Assembly: GCF_023822025.1 (NCBI RefSeq)
Contig: NZ_CP082909.1
Location: 1,664,001 to 1,728,000 of the forward strand
Direction: 5' to 3'
From: Endozoicomonas sp. 4G
GTDB taxonomy: Bacteria > Pseudomonadota > Gammaproteobacteria > Pseudomonadales > Endozoicomonadaceae
DNA length: 64,000 bases
The stretch's first letter is position 1. Each line of letters opens with the position of its first letter. This document shows positions 24,118 through 33,979 of this stretch, piece by piece. A program made the translations under genes and the position numbers. A model generated the notes under the pieces. It was given only the letters and a program-made list of their open reading frames with translations. It was not told the origin of the DNA and did no database searches.

Positions 24118-25896
24118 ATGTGCGGAATCTTTGGATATGTTGATACTAACAATAACAGAATTTCAGATGAAACCTTGCAATGTATGGGCGAATCCATACA
24201 GCATCGCGGCCCTGATGGACAGGGTTGCTATCATGATGAATCCCATGCCATAGCGCTGGGTAATCAAAGACTGGCAATACTTGATATTGAACATGGTCAA
24301 CAGCCATTTATTTCTGATGATAACAATATCGTGGTTGTTCAAAATGGTGAAATATTCAACCATGTTGAGCTAGCTCAGGAGCTTGCTGAAGATGGTTATT
24401 TTTGCAAGACTCACTGTGACACTGAAGTTATACTCAGGCTGTATGAAAGAGATGGTATTGATTTCGTCTCTAAATTAAATGGCATGTTTGCTATTGCTAT
24501 TTATGATAAAACACAGAACGCTGTTTTTCTTATCAGGGATCGGGTAGGTGAAAAGCCGCTATATTATTTTAACAACGCTACTCAAACAGTTTACGCTTCA
24601 GAAATTAAAGCAATTTTGAAATCTGTGGAGCAACCTGAACTTGATTATCAGGCTTTAAATAACTTTCTTGCATTTAATTATGTTCCACCTCCACTCACAA
24701 TGTTTGAGAATATCAAGCATGTGATGCCAGGTCACTGGTTAAGAATAACAGCGCAAGGTATCGAAGAAAACTGTTGGTGGGATATTTCAAAAATAACTAC
24801 AGTCAATAAAAGCGAATTAGAATGGATTGAAGAATTTAACACTATCCTTGCCGATGCTGTAAAAATCAGGTTAAGAGCAGATGTTCCTTTTGGTGCTTTT
24901 TTATCAGGTGGTGTGGACTCAAGCACAGTTGTAGGTCTAATGAGTAAGTACCTGAATCAGCCTGTAAAAACATTTTCCATCGGATTTGATGATCCAAGAT
25001 ATGATGAGTCACCATTTGCACAAGCAGCTGCTGAGAGATTTCATACAAATCATACCCTGCAAAAAGTTGATCCAAATTTAATCGACTTATGGCCAATGGC
25101 TACCTATCATTGTGATCATCCGCATGGTGATGTCTCTTTCCTGCCAACATACAAGGTGGCACAACTTGCCTCAGAACACGTTAAGATGGTGCTGACAGGT
25201 GATGGTGCAGATGAGCTTTTTGCAGGTTATGACAAATATAAGACATTCTTTGCTGAGGATATTGGTGGGCTTAATAATGTGGATTTTCAGGAAAAATACA
25301 CAAATAATATTTCATTATTTGATACTGAGGAAAGAAAGAAATTACTCTCCGTTGAAAGCCAAAAAAGAATAGGCATATTTGACGCTGATAAAGTTATTAG
25401 ACCTTTTTTTAGTAAAGTCGAAAATATGGATCGCATTAATCAGGCGCTCTATATCGATACAATTTTGTTACTCTCAGGAAATAATTTAGTTAAGCCTGAT
25501 CGAATGGGAATGGCAGTTTCTATTGAAAATAGGTCTCCCTTCCTAGATTATCGAATGATTGAGCTGGCATTTTCTATGCCTGGGACATTAAAGCTAAAAT
25601 CAGGAGAAACAAAATATATTTACAAAAAGGCAGTAACCCCCTTGATTGGAGAAGAACTTGCTTATAGACGGAAACAGATGTTTACCGTACCAATAGGTGA
25701 TTGGTTTAAAACCGAGCTTGCCGACATGTGCTGTGATTTGTTGCTATCAGAGAGAGCAGTTAACCGAGGGCTGTTTGATTATAATTATATACGTAGCCTC
25801 TATGAAGAGCATTGCAGTGGTGAAAATAATAATACACGTGAAATCCGTGCCTTGATGGCATTAGAGCTATGGTTTCGTGAAGTCGTAGATCATTAA
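24118..25896 (+). CDS. Glutamine-hydrolysing asparagine synthase-like amidotransferase
   Basis: 592 residues. Met-Cys2 starts a class II glutamine amidotransferase domain (MCGIFGYVD; QHRGPDGQG; NGEIFNH). This is followed by an ATP-pyrophosphatase synthase domain with SGGVDSSTVVG and a GDGADELFAGY loop. True AsnB makes asparagine, but copies inside polysaccharide clusters commonly amidate a sugar carboxylate. That is the likelier role here, since the upstream and downstream genes are surface-polymer genes. The following 259-bp gap shows only a ~36-codon frame near 25924 of doubtful meaning. Confidence 0.88.
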   Translation: MCGIFGYVDTNNNRISDETLQCMGESIQHRGPDGQGCYHDESHAIALGNQRLAILDIEHGQQPFISDDNNIVVVQNGEIFNHVELAQELAEDGYFCKTHCDTEVILRLYERDGIDFVSKLNGMFAIAIYDKTQNAVFLIRDRVGEKPLYYFNNATQTVYASEIKAILKSVEQPELDYQALNNFLAFNYVPPPLTMFENIKHVMPGHWLRITAQGIEENCWWDISKITTVNKSELEWIEEFNTILADAVKIRLRADVPFGAFLSGGVDSSTVVGLMSKYLNQPVKTFSIGFDDPRYDESPFAQAAAERFHTNHTLQKVDPNLIDLWPMATYHCDHPHGDVSFLPTYKVAQLASEHVKMVLTGDGADELFAGYDKYKTFFAEDIGGLNNVDFQEKYTNNISLFDTEERKKLLSVESQKRIGIFDADKVIRPFFSKVENMDRINQALYIDTILLLSGNNLVKPDRMGMAVSIENRSPFLDYRMIELAFSMPGTLKLKSGETKYIYKKAVTPLIGEELAYRRKQMFTVPIGDWFKTELADMCCDLLLSERAVNRGLFDYNYIRSLYEEHCSGENNNTREIRALMALELWFREVVDH

Positions 25897-26155
25897 AGCA
25901 AAGCCTTTAGTAGGGTAATTATTATGCTTAGGGTAGACATTAAACGAAGCCCTTTACTGGTAAAGGCCATAGAGGTGTTTCTGACCACCTGGATAAGAAT
26001 TCAGAAACGAGTTCTCTGGGCTGTATGGGTATGAGCAATGAAGTAGAATCACAATACCTGGTTACATGCCTGCTCTGCAGCCCTTGTGTTATAACAACTT
26101 TATAAAAGATGATAATTATATATCAAAGCTATGAACTTTTTTGAGTATGGTATAG

Positions 26156-27061
26156 ATGTCTGGTAGAAATTTTTTTTATATTTTCGTTTTTTTATTGTTT
26201 TCTTTAATATTTCCTAAATCTATGTTTTATGGGAATGGCGTAGATGGTTTCTATAGTCAAATAAATTTCATAGATAACAATTTGCAGCCGACTGGTTTAT
26301 TATGGTTCATACATTTTGCTAGATATATTGTTGTTTGGCCTTTCTGGTTTCTTTATAAGTTAAACGCGCCTGTTTTTTTTCAATCAATAGTTCTTCTCCT
26401 TTATATGCTCCCTTTTTTGATTTCTAGGAATGGGAAATGGAAATATTTCATTCTACTTTCTCCTTTGTTTTTTAGCTACAGAACAGCTCTAGTTATTCTT
26501 TCAATTAGTATTTTATATCATTATTTTTTGGGTGTTTATAAAGGAAAAGGAAGATTGTTTTATGCTCTATTGCTTGCCAATTTGAGTTCAGGTGTTTTAA
26601 TTCCATTTATGCTCATATTGTATTTTATAAGAAAGAGTATTGGGATAAATGGAAAGCTATTCTTTGCTGTGGCAACGCTACTAGTTTTATCAGTATTGCC
26701 TTCTATTTCACATAAAATATATTATTTTACTGAGGGAGTGGAAGCTGATAAAAATGCTATAGCTCTGAATTCAGAGTACGACTTAGTATGTGATCAAAAT
26801 TTAATATGTACAATGCTAAAGAGGAGTAATATTTATAGCTCATATATTATAGGTAATTATGGGAAAACAGCATTTTATACATTTTTTGTGCTGTCAACTT
26901 TGATTTTGTCTCTGTACTCGATGGCTCGAAGGGATAAAACTTATTGCTTTTTTCTGACTTCTTTCTTAGGTGTAGTTTTTGAAGGGCTATGGGTGGTCTC
27001 CTTTTTCTTCGTAGTTCTATCCTATATTTTAGATATATTAAGAAGAGTTAGGTTTGTATAG
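26156..27061 (+). CDS. Polytopic membrane protein, probable O-antigen polymerase (Wzy)
   Basis: 301 residues, very AT-rich and mostly hydrophobic, with about eight or nine predicted membrane segments and one larger loop at roughly residues 185-225 containing a conserved-looking CDQNLICTM pair of cysteines. Wzy proteins share almost no sequence, so the call rests on topology, size and position between the initiating transferase and glycosyltransferase genes. It is somewhat short for Wzy; an EpsG-type polymerase is another possibility. An IS remnant begins 36 bases after its stop. Confidence 0.5.
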   Translation: MSGRNFFYIFVFLLFSLIFPKSMFYGNGVDGFYSQINFIDNNLQPTGLLWFIHFARYIVVWPFWFLYKLNAPVFFQSIVLLLYMLPFLISRNGKWKYFILLSPLFFSYRTALVILSISILYHYFLGVYKGKGRLFYALLLANLSSGVLIPFMLILYFIRKSIGINGKLFFAVATLLVLSVLPSISHKIYYFTEGVEADKNAIALNSEYDLVCDQNLICTMLKRSNIYSSYIIGNYGKTAFYTFFVLSTLILSLYSMARRDKTYCFFLTSFLGVVFEGLWVVSFFFVVLSYILDILRRVRFV

Positions 27062-27159
27062 CTTTTTTACAATTCTCAAGAATGATTTAAACAAGTGCTC
27101 GACTTTAGTGATACGGGTTCATCTTTAGCGGACTAGCCCGCCCTGCGGGCACACATCTT

Positions 27160-28788
27160 TGAGTAACTCTTTGCTGCCAACCTCAAGTCTTCGTCCTACG
27201 ATAAGAAAGAAGGCATACCCGAGCCAGAGACCGAACGCACACTGGTGCACTTGCCCGAACTTTAGCGTGGTCGGGAGGCTGGCGACCGCATCACTGATGA
27301 CGCTTGGCGATCTCGTTCGGAAGACTGCATATGATCGACAGCCCCATACTCGGATATGCCTTCGTCCAGCAGTATAGGAAGACAGTCATGAAGCACAACC
27401 CAAATTCGGTTAAAGTTCAAAAGCGGATATCTGGCCATCTCAAAACCGTCAATCTCTATGCTGCAGGCATTGATATTGGCTCTGAGTTCCACTTCGTTGC
27501 TGTCCCTGAAGAGCTGGATGACCAGCCGGTTCGGTCTTTTGCCTGCTTTACCGCTGATCTTGAAATGATGGCCCAATGGCTCGTGAAAACCGGAATTACA
27601 ACTGTGGTCATGGAGTCTACCGGAATCTACTGGATTCCCGCTTTTGAAATGCTTGAAGAACACGGCCTGGACGTCAAACTGGTGAATGCACGGCATGTCA
27701 AAAACGTCCCTGGTCGTAAAACAGATGTTCAGGACTGCCAGTGGTTACAGCAATTGCATACTCATGGTCTGCTTGAGGGGGCTTTTCGCCCAGAAGATCA
27801 AATGTGCGCCTTGCGAGCCTACATGCGACAGCGTGAAACCCTGATCCGCTATCGGGCGTCACACATCCAGCACATGCAGAAAGCTTTACGACAAATGAAC
27901 CTGCTGTTGGACAATGTGGTTACGGATATCACGGGTAAAACGGGTATGGGCATCATTCGCTCCATTCTTGCGGGAGAGCATGACCCAGAGGTACTGGCCA
28001 AACATCGGGACTCTCATTGTAAAAAATCAGAGAAAGTCATTGCCAAGTCACTGCATGGGCATTACCGGGCAGAGCATCTCTTTGCCTTAAAGCAATCTGT
28101 TGCGCTTTATGATTTTTATGAAAAGCAAATCGAAGATTGTGACAAGGCGTTGGAAGGCCAGTTGAACCAGTTTGATGATAAGTCCGAGAGTTCCTTTCTG
28201 CCTGCTGCAAAGCGAAAATCAGCCAGCGCCCCTGGTTTTGACGTGAGATCCCATCTTTACCGGGCGACAGGGGTAGATCTGACAGCGATTGAGGGAATAG
28301 AGGAAAATACCGCCCTGAAGGTTGTTTCTGAAATTGGTACAGACATGGGTCGTTGGCCGACGGTTAAGCACTTTTGTTCCTGGCTGGGGCTGAGTCCTGG
28401 AAACAAGATATCAGGCGGAAAAGTGTTGAGCAGCAAAACCAAAAGAATCCCCAATCGGGCTGCTTCAGCCCTGCGTATGGCTGCTCTGACACTAGTGAAC
28501 TCGAAAAGTGCGCTGGGAGCCTATTATCGCAGGATGAGAAGCAAGCTGGGGGCTCCAAAAGCGATTACGGCGACAGCGCATAAACTTGCCCGGCTGATTT
28601 ACAGCATGCTGAAAAACGGCTCGGAGTACGTTGACCGAGGTCAGGAGTACTACGAAGAGCAATACCGTGATCGAGTTGTAAAAAACATGAAAAAGCGTGC
28701 TGAAGATATGGGCTATAAACTGGTCAAACTTGAAACAGCCTCACCATCTTGACGCTGTGCAAGTGGCGAGTTCCGAGGGAGTTACTCA
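27160..28788 (+). mobile_element. IS110/IS1111-family element
   Basis: Subterminal inverted repeats TGAGTAACTC (27160-27169) and GAGTTACTCA (28779-28788) enclose a single transposase gene. Short subterminal repeats are typical of the IS1111 subgroup, whose true ends lie a few bases outside. The ~220-bp non-coding stretch 27170-27387 before the gene is where IS110-family bridge RNAs can be encoded. Confidence 0.65.
27388..28752 (+). CDS. IS110-family DEDD transposase
   Basis: 454 residues from ATG 27388. An upstream in-frame start at 27304 would add 28 unlikely residues. The N-terminal RuvC-like DEDD domain shows AAGIDIGSEFHFVAVP, VMESTGIYWIPAF and GRKTDVQDCQWLQQL. The C-terminal Transposase_20 part has IEGIEENTALKVVSEIG and FCSWLGLSPGNKISGGK with the conserved serine region. 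The gene appears intact. Confidence 0.92.
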   Translation: MKHNPNSVKVQKRISGHLKTVNLYAAGIDIGSEFHFVAVPEELDDQPVRSFACFTADLEMMAQWLVKTGITTVVMESTGIYWIPAFEMLEEHGLDVKLVNARHVKNVPGRKTDVQDCQWLQQLHTHGLLEGAFRPEDQMCALRAYMRQRETLIRYRASHIQHMQKALRQMNLLLDNVVTDITGKTGMGIIRSILAGEHDPEVLAKHRDSHCKKSEKVIAKSLHGHYRAEHLFALKQSVALYDFYEKQIEDCDKALEGQLNQFDDKSESSFLPAAKRKSASAPGFDVRSHLYRATGVDLTAIEGIEENTALKVVSEIGTDMGRWPTVKHFCSWLGLSPGNKISGGKVLSSKTKRIPNRAASALRMAALTLVNSKSALGAYYRRMRSKLGAPKAITATAHKLARLIYSMLKNGSEYVDRGQEYYEEQYRDRVVKNMKKRAEDMGYKLVKLETASPS

Positions 28789-29060
28789 GAAGGGACTTTG
28801 GAACAAACCAGACGAATCAGGTGACGGGATAAATCTTTCCATCGCCACTTGCCATGGGAAATCCAGTGGTGATAACTGCTCCATAAACGCTGGTAGTCAA
28901 TGGATAGCAAGGACTGGGTGACAAAACCATCTCCTGACAAGAGGCAGCCAAACAGAAGTTCACAGAACGTTGGTACTGCTGTTGGTGATAGCGCACCGGC
29001 AAGAAAAGTTGTATAAAAAGCGAGCTCCCGGAGGATCACTCGATGGTCAGCTGTGAGCAT
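28782..29060 (-). pseudogene. N-terminal fragment of a DDE transposase (IS701-like)
   Basis: 92 residues reading MLTADHRVILRELAFY...LLFGCLLSGDGFVTQSLL...WSSYHHWISHGKW, the characteristic N-terminus of IS701/ISNCY-type DDE endonuclease transposases. The frame ends where the IS110 element begins, and no C-terminal catalytic part is found on the far side. Confidence 0.65.
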
Positions 29061-29501
29061 GGCAACCGTCTCTCTTTTTACTTGGCTTGAGACGGTTGCT
29101 TTTAGCAGAATTTGGATGAATAAGTAGAACTATTGTCCTTTGAGAACTCTAAAGTCGAGTAAACAAGTGGTCAGAAATGAAGAATCAGGCATCAAATCAA
29201 TACTCTAGAAGAATTGAGTCACTGGACTATTTACGTGGGATCATGGCGTTATCAGTCATGCTGTTCCATTATTATTCTTGGGCTTTTGGCAGCCTTGATG
29301 CGAGTTCTCTATTATCTAAACTAGGTATTTATGCTGTTTCTATATTTTATATTTTAAGTGGTTTGAGTCTTTCTATTGTTTATGTTAATCGCTCGGCGAA
29401 TAAGTTTAACTGCTATGAATTTCTGTTGAAAAGAATCTTTAGAATTTTACCTTTGTTTATAGTTGTGGTCTCCGCATACATAGCACTAAATTTACTTTCT
29501 A

Positions 29502-30810
29502 AACCCAAACCATCTAGAAAACCGGAGTTTTACCACTCTGACAGATTGTTTGCCCTTAGGCGCTCTTCTTCATCATTAAGAGAATCTTTGACCCAGAGTC
29601 TGTCAGCTACTTTTTCAGGATTTCGGTTTATACGTTCAACGAATTTTTTTGCGGCTTCGAGCAGATCTTCTGCCGTTTTATGGCAGTGATGGTATGTAAC
29701 ATCTTCCCGGAACCAGCGCCATAAGGCTTCTACAGGCATAAAGTCAGGGCTGTAGGCTGGCATCTGGATAATGTTCAAATTCAGGCGTAGCCCCGCGTCC
29801 CTTACAAAGTGTGCGGTATGCCATGATGCACCATCCCACACAATGTCGATTTTCCTGTCAGGGTTCTCCTGCCTGATTCGTTCCAGAACATTAACGGTGT
29901 GCTCTTTCCGCCCACAGGGATAAGGCCACATTCTGACCTGACCAAAATTGTAGTAATAGATTCCGTAGAAGGTGATCTTGTCAGCCAGCTTTGGAGAGTG
30001 TGAACTGACCCAGAGTCTTTCGCCTTTACGGGACCAGCCATAGCCAATATCGGCATCTTGATGAATATGAGCTTCGTCAATGTAGACCAGCAGGCGTTTC
30101 TGGAAAGTGGCTTCTGACAGCAACGGCTTTAAAGTTTCAAGAAAGGTAGCCCGTTTTACCGAGTCAGCCTTGTTGAGCAGTTTTTTGGCTTTCTTCCATG
30201 AATACCCCTGCCGTTTAAGAACCTGTCGTATGGTCTCACGGCAACATCGTACCTGAAAGCAATCCCAACACCATTGAACCAAGTATTTCAACGTCCAGCG
30301 AGGTGAGTTAAGAGAACTTTCCTGGTTAGCTGCTTTTTCCAGTGTCCGGTCAATCAGGCAAGCAGCAGCTTTACTGATAATTTGACAAAAGGGGGGCGGC
30401 CCCCAGTCCGCTTATAAACCATAGCCTCCGGCCCCTTTGAATTGTAGCGGTGAATCCAGTCAGTGACCGTTTCGAGATGCCGCCCCAATTGCTTGGCAAC
30501 CTGAGTTGCAGAAGAACCCTGTGCCACTTGATAGAGCGCAGAAAAGCGCTCTCGTGTACGTGGGTGAGCTGCATGTATGGACTGCTGGAGCAGACAATCT
30601 TGTGTCTGCTGCCACTGTTGAGGGGAGACTTTTAATACCATGGGTAAGCAAGAAAAAATGAAAACTATCTTACTTATAGCGACGGGCTTGGCATGTCGTA
30701 GTGGGCGTAGTCATACAGGTAAATGAACGACTGTGATTGCGCACCTTCCCTATACCGGGGTGCGCTAGGTACCAATCCATTAAACTCCGGTTTTCTAGAT
30801 GGTTTGGGTT
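29502..30810 (-). mobile_element. IS630-family insertion sequence (1309 bp)
   Basis: Perfect 29-bp terminal inverted repeats (29502-29530 and 30782-30810, beginning AACCCAAACCATC) are flanked by the TA dinucleotide duplication (29500-29501 and 30811-30812) typical of IS630/Tc1/mariner elements. The element interrupts the acyltransferase gene. Identical ends suggest a recent insertion. Confidence 0.93.
29530..30641 (-). CDS. IS630 transposase, two frames joined by a -1 shift
   Basis: The first frame (30641-30354, 95 residues) holds the HTH region (HPRTRERFSALYQVAQGSSATQVAKQLG...). The second frame, annotated from ~30291 to the stop at 29530, holds the DDE catalytic part (LLVYIDEAHIH; DIVWDGASWHTAH; MPAYSPDFMPVEALWRWFRED). 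At 30387-30396 the sense strand reads CCCCCCTTTT. Slipping back one base there makes one continuous product (...RPPFCQIISKAAA...). Frameshifting at such runs is known for some IS630 relatives; alternatively it is an inactivating mutation. Confidence 0.82.
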
Positions 30811-31099
30811 TAGTATGTTTTTTGGTGTAGAGTTTGAATTGTCGGCTTACGAAATTTTTATAAACTACACATTGCTTTTTGCTTTTATAGACCCTTCTGC
30901 GTACTTACCTATTGGGGGTTGGTCTATTGGTAATGAGATTGTATTTTATATTCTTCTTGCTGTGATTTTAAGTTTTCCGGGTAAACGTAAGTTTAATTTA
31001 ATATTTTTTTGGATCAGTAGTGTAGTTCTAGGAATTTACTTTTCATTTATTTTGCTTGACTCTGCTCAAAATCTTGATGTCCAATGGAGTGTGTATGTG

Positions 31100-31212
31100 G
31101 TAACTGCTCAGAATTTGTAGGCAAATTTTGCCACCAATTGGCTACAGCCCAGTAAAACCAAGGATGCCAATTTCAAAACGAGCACTTTTGCCTACAAAAA
31201 ATGAGCAGTTAC
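31100..31212. mobile_element. 113-bp MITE with 26-bp terminal inverted repeats
   Basis: The ends 31100-31125 and 31187-31212 are inverted copies (GTAACTGCTCA...TTTGTAGGCAAA, three mismatches in 26). An exact 8-bp target duplication TGTATGTG flanks it (31092-31099, 31213-31220). It has no coding capacity and sits within the acyltransferase reading frame. The parent transposon family is not identifiable from this window. Confidence 0.9.
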
Positions 31213-31754
31213 TGTATGTGAACCCCTTAGGGCAATTGTATCTTTTTACTTCAGGTGTTTTTTTGGGCATGGCGGGAGATCGTTTACGGGGGCGTAAGAA
31301 TAATAACTGCCTTTTAATATTTTTTTCTGCCTTTTTGCTTTTCATGTTTGTTTTTTTTCCTGTTTCAGGAGGGCAGATTAACTTAGTTGTTGGCAATACT
31401 AGGTTAGTTCTTTCTTTGATATGCGTACTTTTTGTTTTTGTTGTTTTTTTAATGGATTTGAAGGTTGTGGGTTGGATAGGTAAGTTTTTGTTGTTTCTTG
31501 GAGAGACTTGCTATTCTATTTATTTAATCCATCCACTAGTAGCCTTACCTTTGGCTAAAATTTTTAAAATATTTTTATTGGATGAGAAATATTCATACCT
31601 CTTCTCTATAGTTATAGTTTTTGTTCTATCATCTTTAAGCTATAAGTTTATTGAACGTCCTTCGATCAAAAAGGCAAAAGCTCTATCAGTTAATTTGGTA
31701 AGTGATCTTAAATATTAGTTTTAGTGAATGATTTCTTGTTCTATATAAATATTA

Positions 31755-32978
31755 TTGGTAAATAAAGTTGTGAAAAATATTCTTTTTGTGTCTTACGGTG
31801 GAGGTCATGTTCAAGGCCTACTCCCCGTCTATGAGAAGCTATTTTTAGAAAAAGGGTTTAATTGCAACTTTTTGGCATTGACGACGGCTTATCAACAGGT
31901 TAAAAATAAAAATCTGCCGTGCATTGGTTTTAAGGATTTGGTTGTTGAAAATGATTATGCTTTAGAGGTAGGTAAGAAACTTATTGGTGTGGAACATAAC
32001 CACTCTATGGTTTCATATGAAGAAAGCATAGCATACATGGGGTTATCATATTGCGACCTTTTAGAGAAAGTTGGAAAGAATAAAGCTAAGGAATTATATG
32101 CGAAATACGGTAGGCAGGCATTTTACCCATTAAATACTCTGAGAAAATTATTAGAAAAAGAAGCGCCTGATCTGGTAATAACCACTAACTCTCCCAGGGC
32201 AGAAAGGGCGGCAGTAGATGCTGCAAAGGATTTAGGAATCCCTTCTTTGTGCTTAGTTGACTTATTTGCATTACAAGAAATTTCATGGATTGGACAGCCT
32301 GGTTTTGCAAACAAAGTTTGTGTTATCTCTGAATATATTAAGGAAAAAATGCTTGCAGCTGGAAGAAAGCCTGGAGAGATTGTTGTAACTGGAAACCCTG
32401 CATTTGATGAATTAAGTAAGTACCAGAATCCTGAGTGTGTTAGGTTGTTTCGTGAGAAAAAAGGGTGGTCTTTAGAAGATAAAATAGTGCTTTGGGCGTC
32501 AAACGTTGAGCCTGAAATGCATCCATACACAAGTCAGAAGGGGGATGCATTATTACCATTAAAAGTAGAAGAAATGTTAAAAAAAATGGTTGATGCTGAC
32601 CCCAGTATAAAGCTCGTTATCAGACCACATCCTAATGATAGTAGGTTGCCCTTTACTGATTCAGATCGTATTGAGTTGAGTTCGCAAAAGGATGATTTAA
32701 ACCAACTTTTAACTGCTGTTGATTGTGTTGTAGTACTGGCTTCCACAGTAGGAATGCAGGCTGCACTATTAAGGAAGCCATTAGTCAACATAAAACTGTC
32801 AATATTTTCGAAAAATGCTCCTTATGATGAAATGCGACTATCTACCGGAGTTGACGATTTGAATGACTTAAATGAAGTTATCATCCAAGCATTAAATGAA
32901 AAGCCTAGAAATTCCACCCTAACAACTATTGGCTCTGCAACAGATAACATTATTAGTGTGATTAAGGATTTGCTGTAA
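31755..32978 (+). CDS. GT-B-like glycosyltransferase
   Basis: About 402-407 residues. The start is TTG 31755 or, more plausibly, GTG 31770, giving MKNILFVSYGGGHVQG, a GT-B/UDP-glycosyltransferase-type glycine-rich N-terminus. The C-terminal half has the Rossmann-like VLWASNVEPEM, KLVIRPHPND and VVLASTVGMQAALLRKP segments found in cytosolic glycosyltransferases and CDP-glycerol-transferase-like enzymes. It most likely adds one sugar to the lipid-linked repeat unit. The donor sugar cannot be predicted. The next gene starts five bases after its stop. Confidence 0.7.
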   Translation: MVNKVVKNILFVSYGGGHVQGLLPVYEKLFLEKGFNCNFLALTTAYQQVKNKNLPCIGFKDLVVENDYALEVGKKLIGVEHNHSMVSYEESIAYMGLSYCDLLEKVGKNKAKELYAKYGRQAFYPLNTLRKLLEKEAPDLVITTNSPRAERAAVDAAKDLGIPSLCLVDLFALQEISWIGQPGFANKVCVISEYIKEKMLAAGRKPGEIVVTGNPAFDELSKYQNPECVRLFREKKGWSLEDKIVLWASNVEPEMHPYTSQKGDALLPLKVEEMLKKMVDADPSIKLVIRPHPNDSRLPFTDSDRIELSSQKDDLNQLLTAVDCVVVLASTVGMQAALLRKPLVNIKLSIFSKNAPYDEMRLSTGVDDLNDLNEVIIQALNEKPRNSTLTTIGSATDNIISVIKDLL

Positions 32979-32983
32979 ACATT

Positions 32984-33979
32984 ATGGTTAGCATAAAGCG
33001 TGTTCTGATTATCGGACTTGGCAGTATTGGTAAACGTCACCTTGAAAATTTAAAAGAACTTTATCCAAATATTGAAATTATTATCCTTCGTCGAAAAGAA
33101 CACCTTTCTAGCTATGATGGATGTATTGTTGTACATGAATTGGAAGAGGCAATAGCATTTGAACCTCAGGCCGCTTTGATTTGTACACCATCGACATATC
33201 ACTTAAATGTGGCTCATCAATTGCTTGATAATGGTGTTCATGTATTTATTGAAAAACCTATTAGTAATAGTTCATATGGTATTCTGGAATTAAAGCAAAA
33301 AGCATTAGCCAATAATATTAAGGTTATGGTTGGTTACAATCTTAGATTTTTGGAGTCGTTAATTTTTTTTCGAGCATTACTACAAATGGGTCGATATGGA
33401 GCAACTTTTTGCGTAAAGGCAGAGGTTGGACAATATCTACCTGATTGGCGGCCAGGCATGGATTACATCAATTCAGCCTCTGCGTTGAAGTCTCTCGGTG
33501 GCGGGGCTCTGCTTGAGTTAAGTCATGAGCTTGATTACCTGTCTTGGATTTTTGGCCAACCGACTTATGTTATAGGGCAATCGTTAAAAGTCAGTAATCT
33601 TGAAATTGATGTTGATGATTTGGTAATGGCTCAAGTAGGCTACGAAAATAATGGTATATGTACTAATGCAAGCATTCACCTTGATTTACTGCAGCGCAGA
33701 GCCTTCCGCCAATGTAAAGCAATTTGTGAGAAAGGAACTATTATTTGGGATGCAATAGCTGACAATGTAATATTATTTACTGATAAGGAGGAAGAAGTTC
33801 TTTTTCAGGGTGATATGAATCGTAACATAAGTTACTTGTCTGAAATTAAAGTGTTTATCGATGCTATTGAAAATGATAGTGATGTTCCAATCTGTATAGA
33901 TGATGCACTGACAGTTATGTCTCTTGTCGATGCCATTCGCTCTTCAACAAGTACAAGGCATTTTTTTAATGAAAAGTAA
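32984..33979 (+). CDS. Gfo/Idh/MocA-family NAD(P)-dependent sugar oxidoreductase
   Basis: 331 residues. The N-terminal Rossmann fold reads VLIIGLGSIGKRHLENL, and the family's catalytic lysine motif is VFIEKPIS. The C-terminal domain has GGGALLELSHELDYLSWIFG with its conserved histidine. Relatives occur in several nonulosonic acid and modified-sugar clusters, oxidising or reducing a nucleotide sugar. The overlap with the following cytidylyltransferase gene (11 bases) places it in the nonulosonate unit. Confidence 0.85.
   Translation: MVSIKRVLIIGLGSIGKRHLENLKELYPNIEIIILRRKEHLSSYDGCIVVHELEEAIAFEPQAALICTPSTYHLNVAHQLLDNGVHVFIEKPISNSSYGILELKQKALANNIKVMVGYNLRFLESLIFFRALLQMGRYGATFCVKAEVGQYLPDWRPGMDYINSASALKSLGGGALLELSHELDYLSWIFGQPTYVIGQSLKVSNLEIDVDDLVMAQVGYENNGICTNASIHLDLLQRRAFRQCKAICEKGTIIWDAIADNVILFTDKEEEVLFQGDMNRNISYLSEIKVFIDAIENDSDVPICIDDALTVMSLVDAIRSSTSTRHFFNEK

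Larger units (their letters stand above)
27098..29159 (-). mobile_element. IS701-like element remnant hosting an IS110 element
   Basis: Perfect 11-bp inverted ends (CTCGACTTTAG at 27098-27108; CTAAAGTCGAG at 29149-29159) are flanked by a 10-bp direct repeat TAAACAAGTG (27088-27097 and 29160-29169). The right part carries the N-terminus of a minus-strand transposase. The rest of that transposase is missing, replaced by an IS110/IS1111-type element, so this is an internally deleted element with a nested insertion. It lies between wzy and the broken acyltransferase gene. Confidence 0.75.
29177..31718 (+). pseudogene. Acyltransferase 3 gene disrupted by IS630 and a MITE
   Basis: Three gene segments remain: 29177-29501, 30813-31099 and 31221-31718. 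Joining them, leaving one copy of each target duplication, gives exactly 1110 bases and one frame of 369 residues. The product is an integral-membrane O-acyltransferase (RIESLDYLRGIMALSVMLFHYY at the start; GGWSIGNEIVFY mid-protein; CYSIYLIHPL near the end). Before disruption it would have acetylated or acylated the surface polysaccharide. A second acyltransferase of the same family at 39513 is intact. Confidence 0.9.

Noticed and set aside
25924-26034. A 36-codon frame (MLRVDIKRSPLL...) between asnB-like and wzy genes
   Set aside because: Too short, no ribosome site, and no recognisable similarity; could be a gene remnant but cannot be supported.
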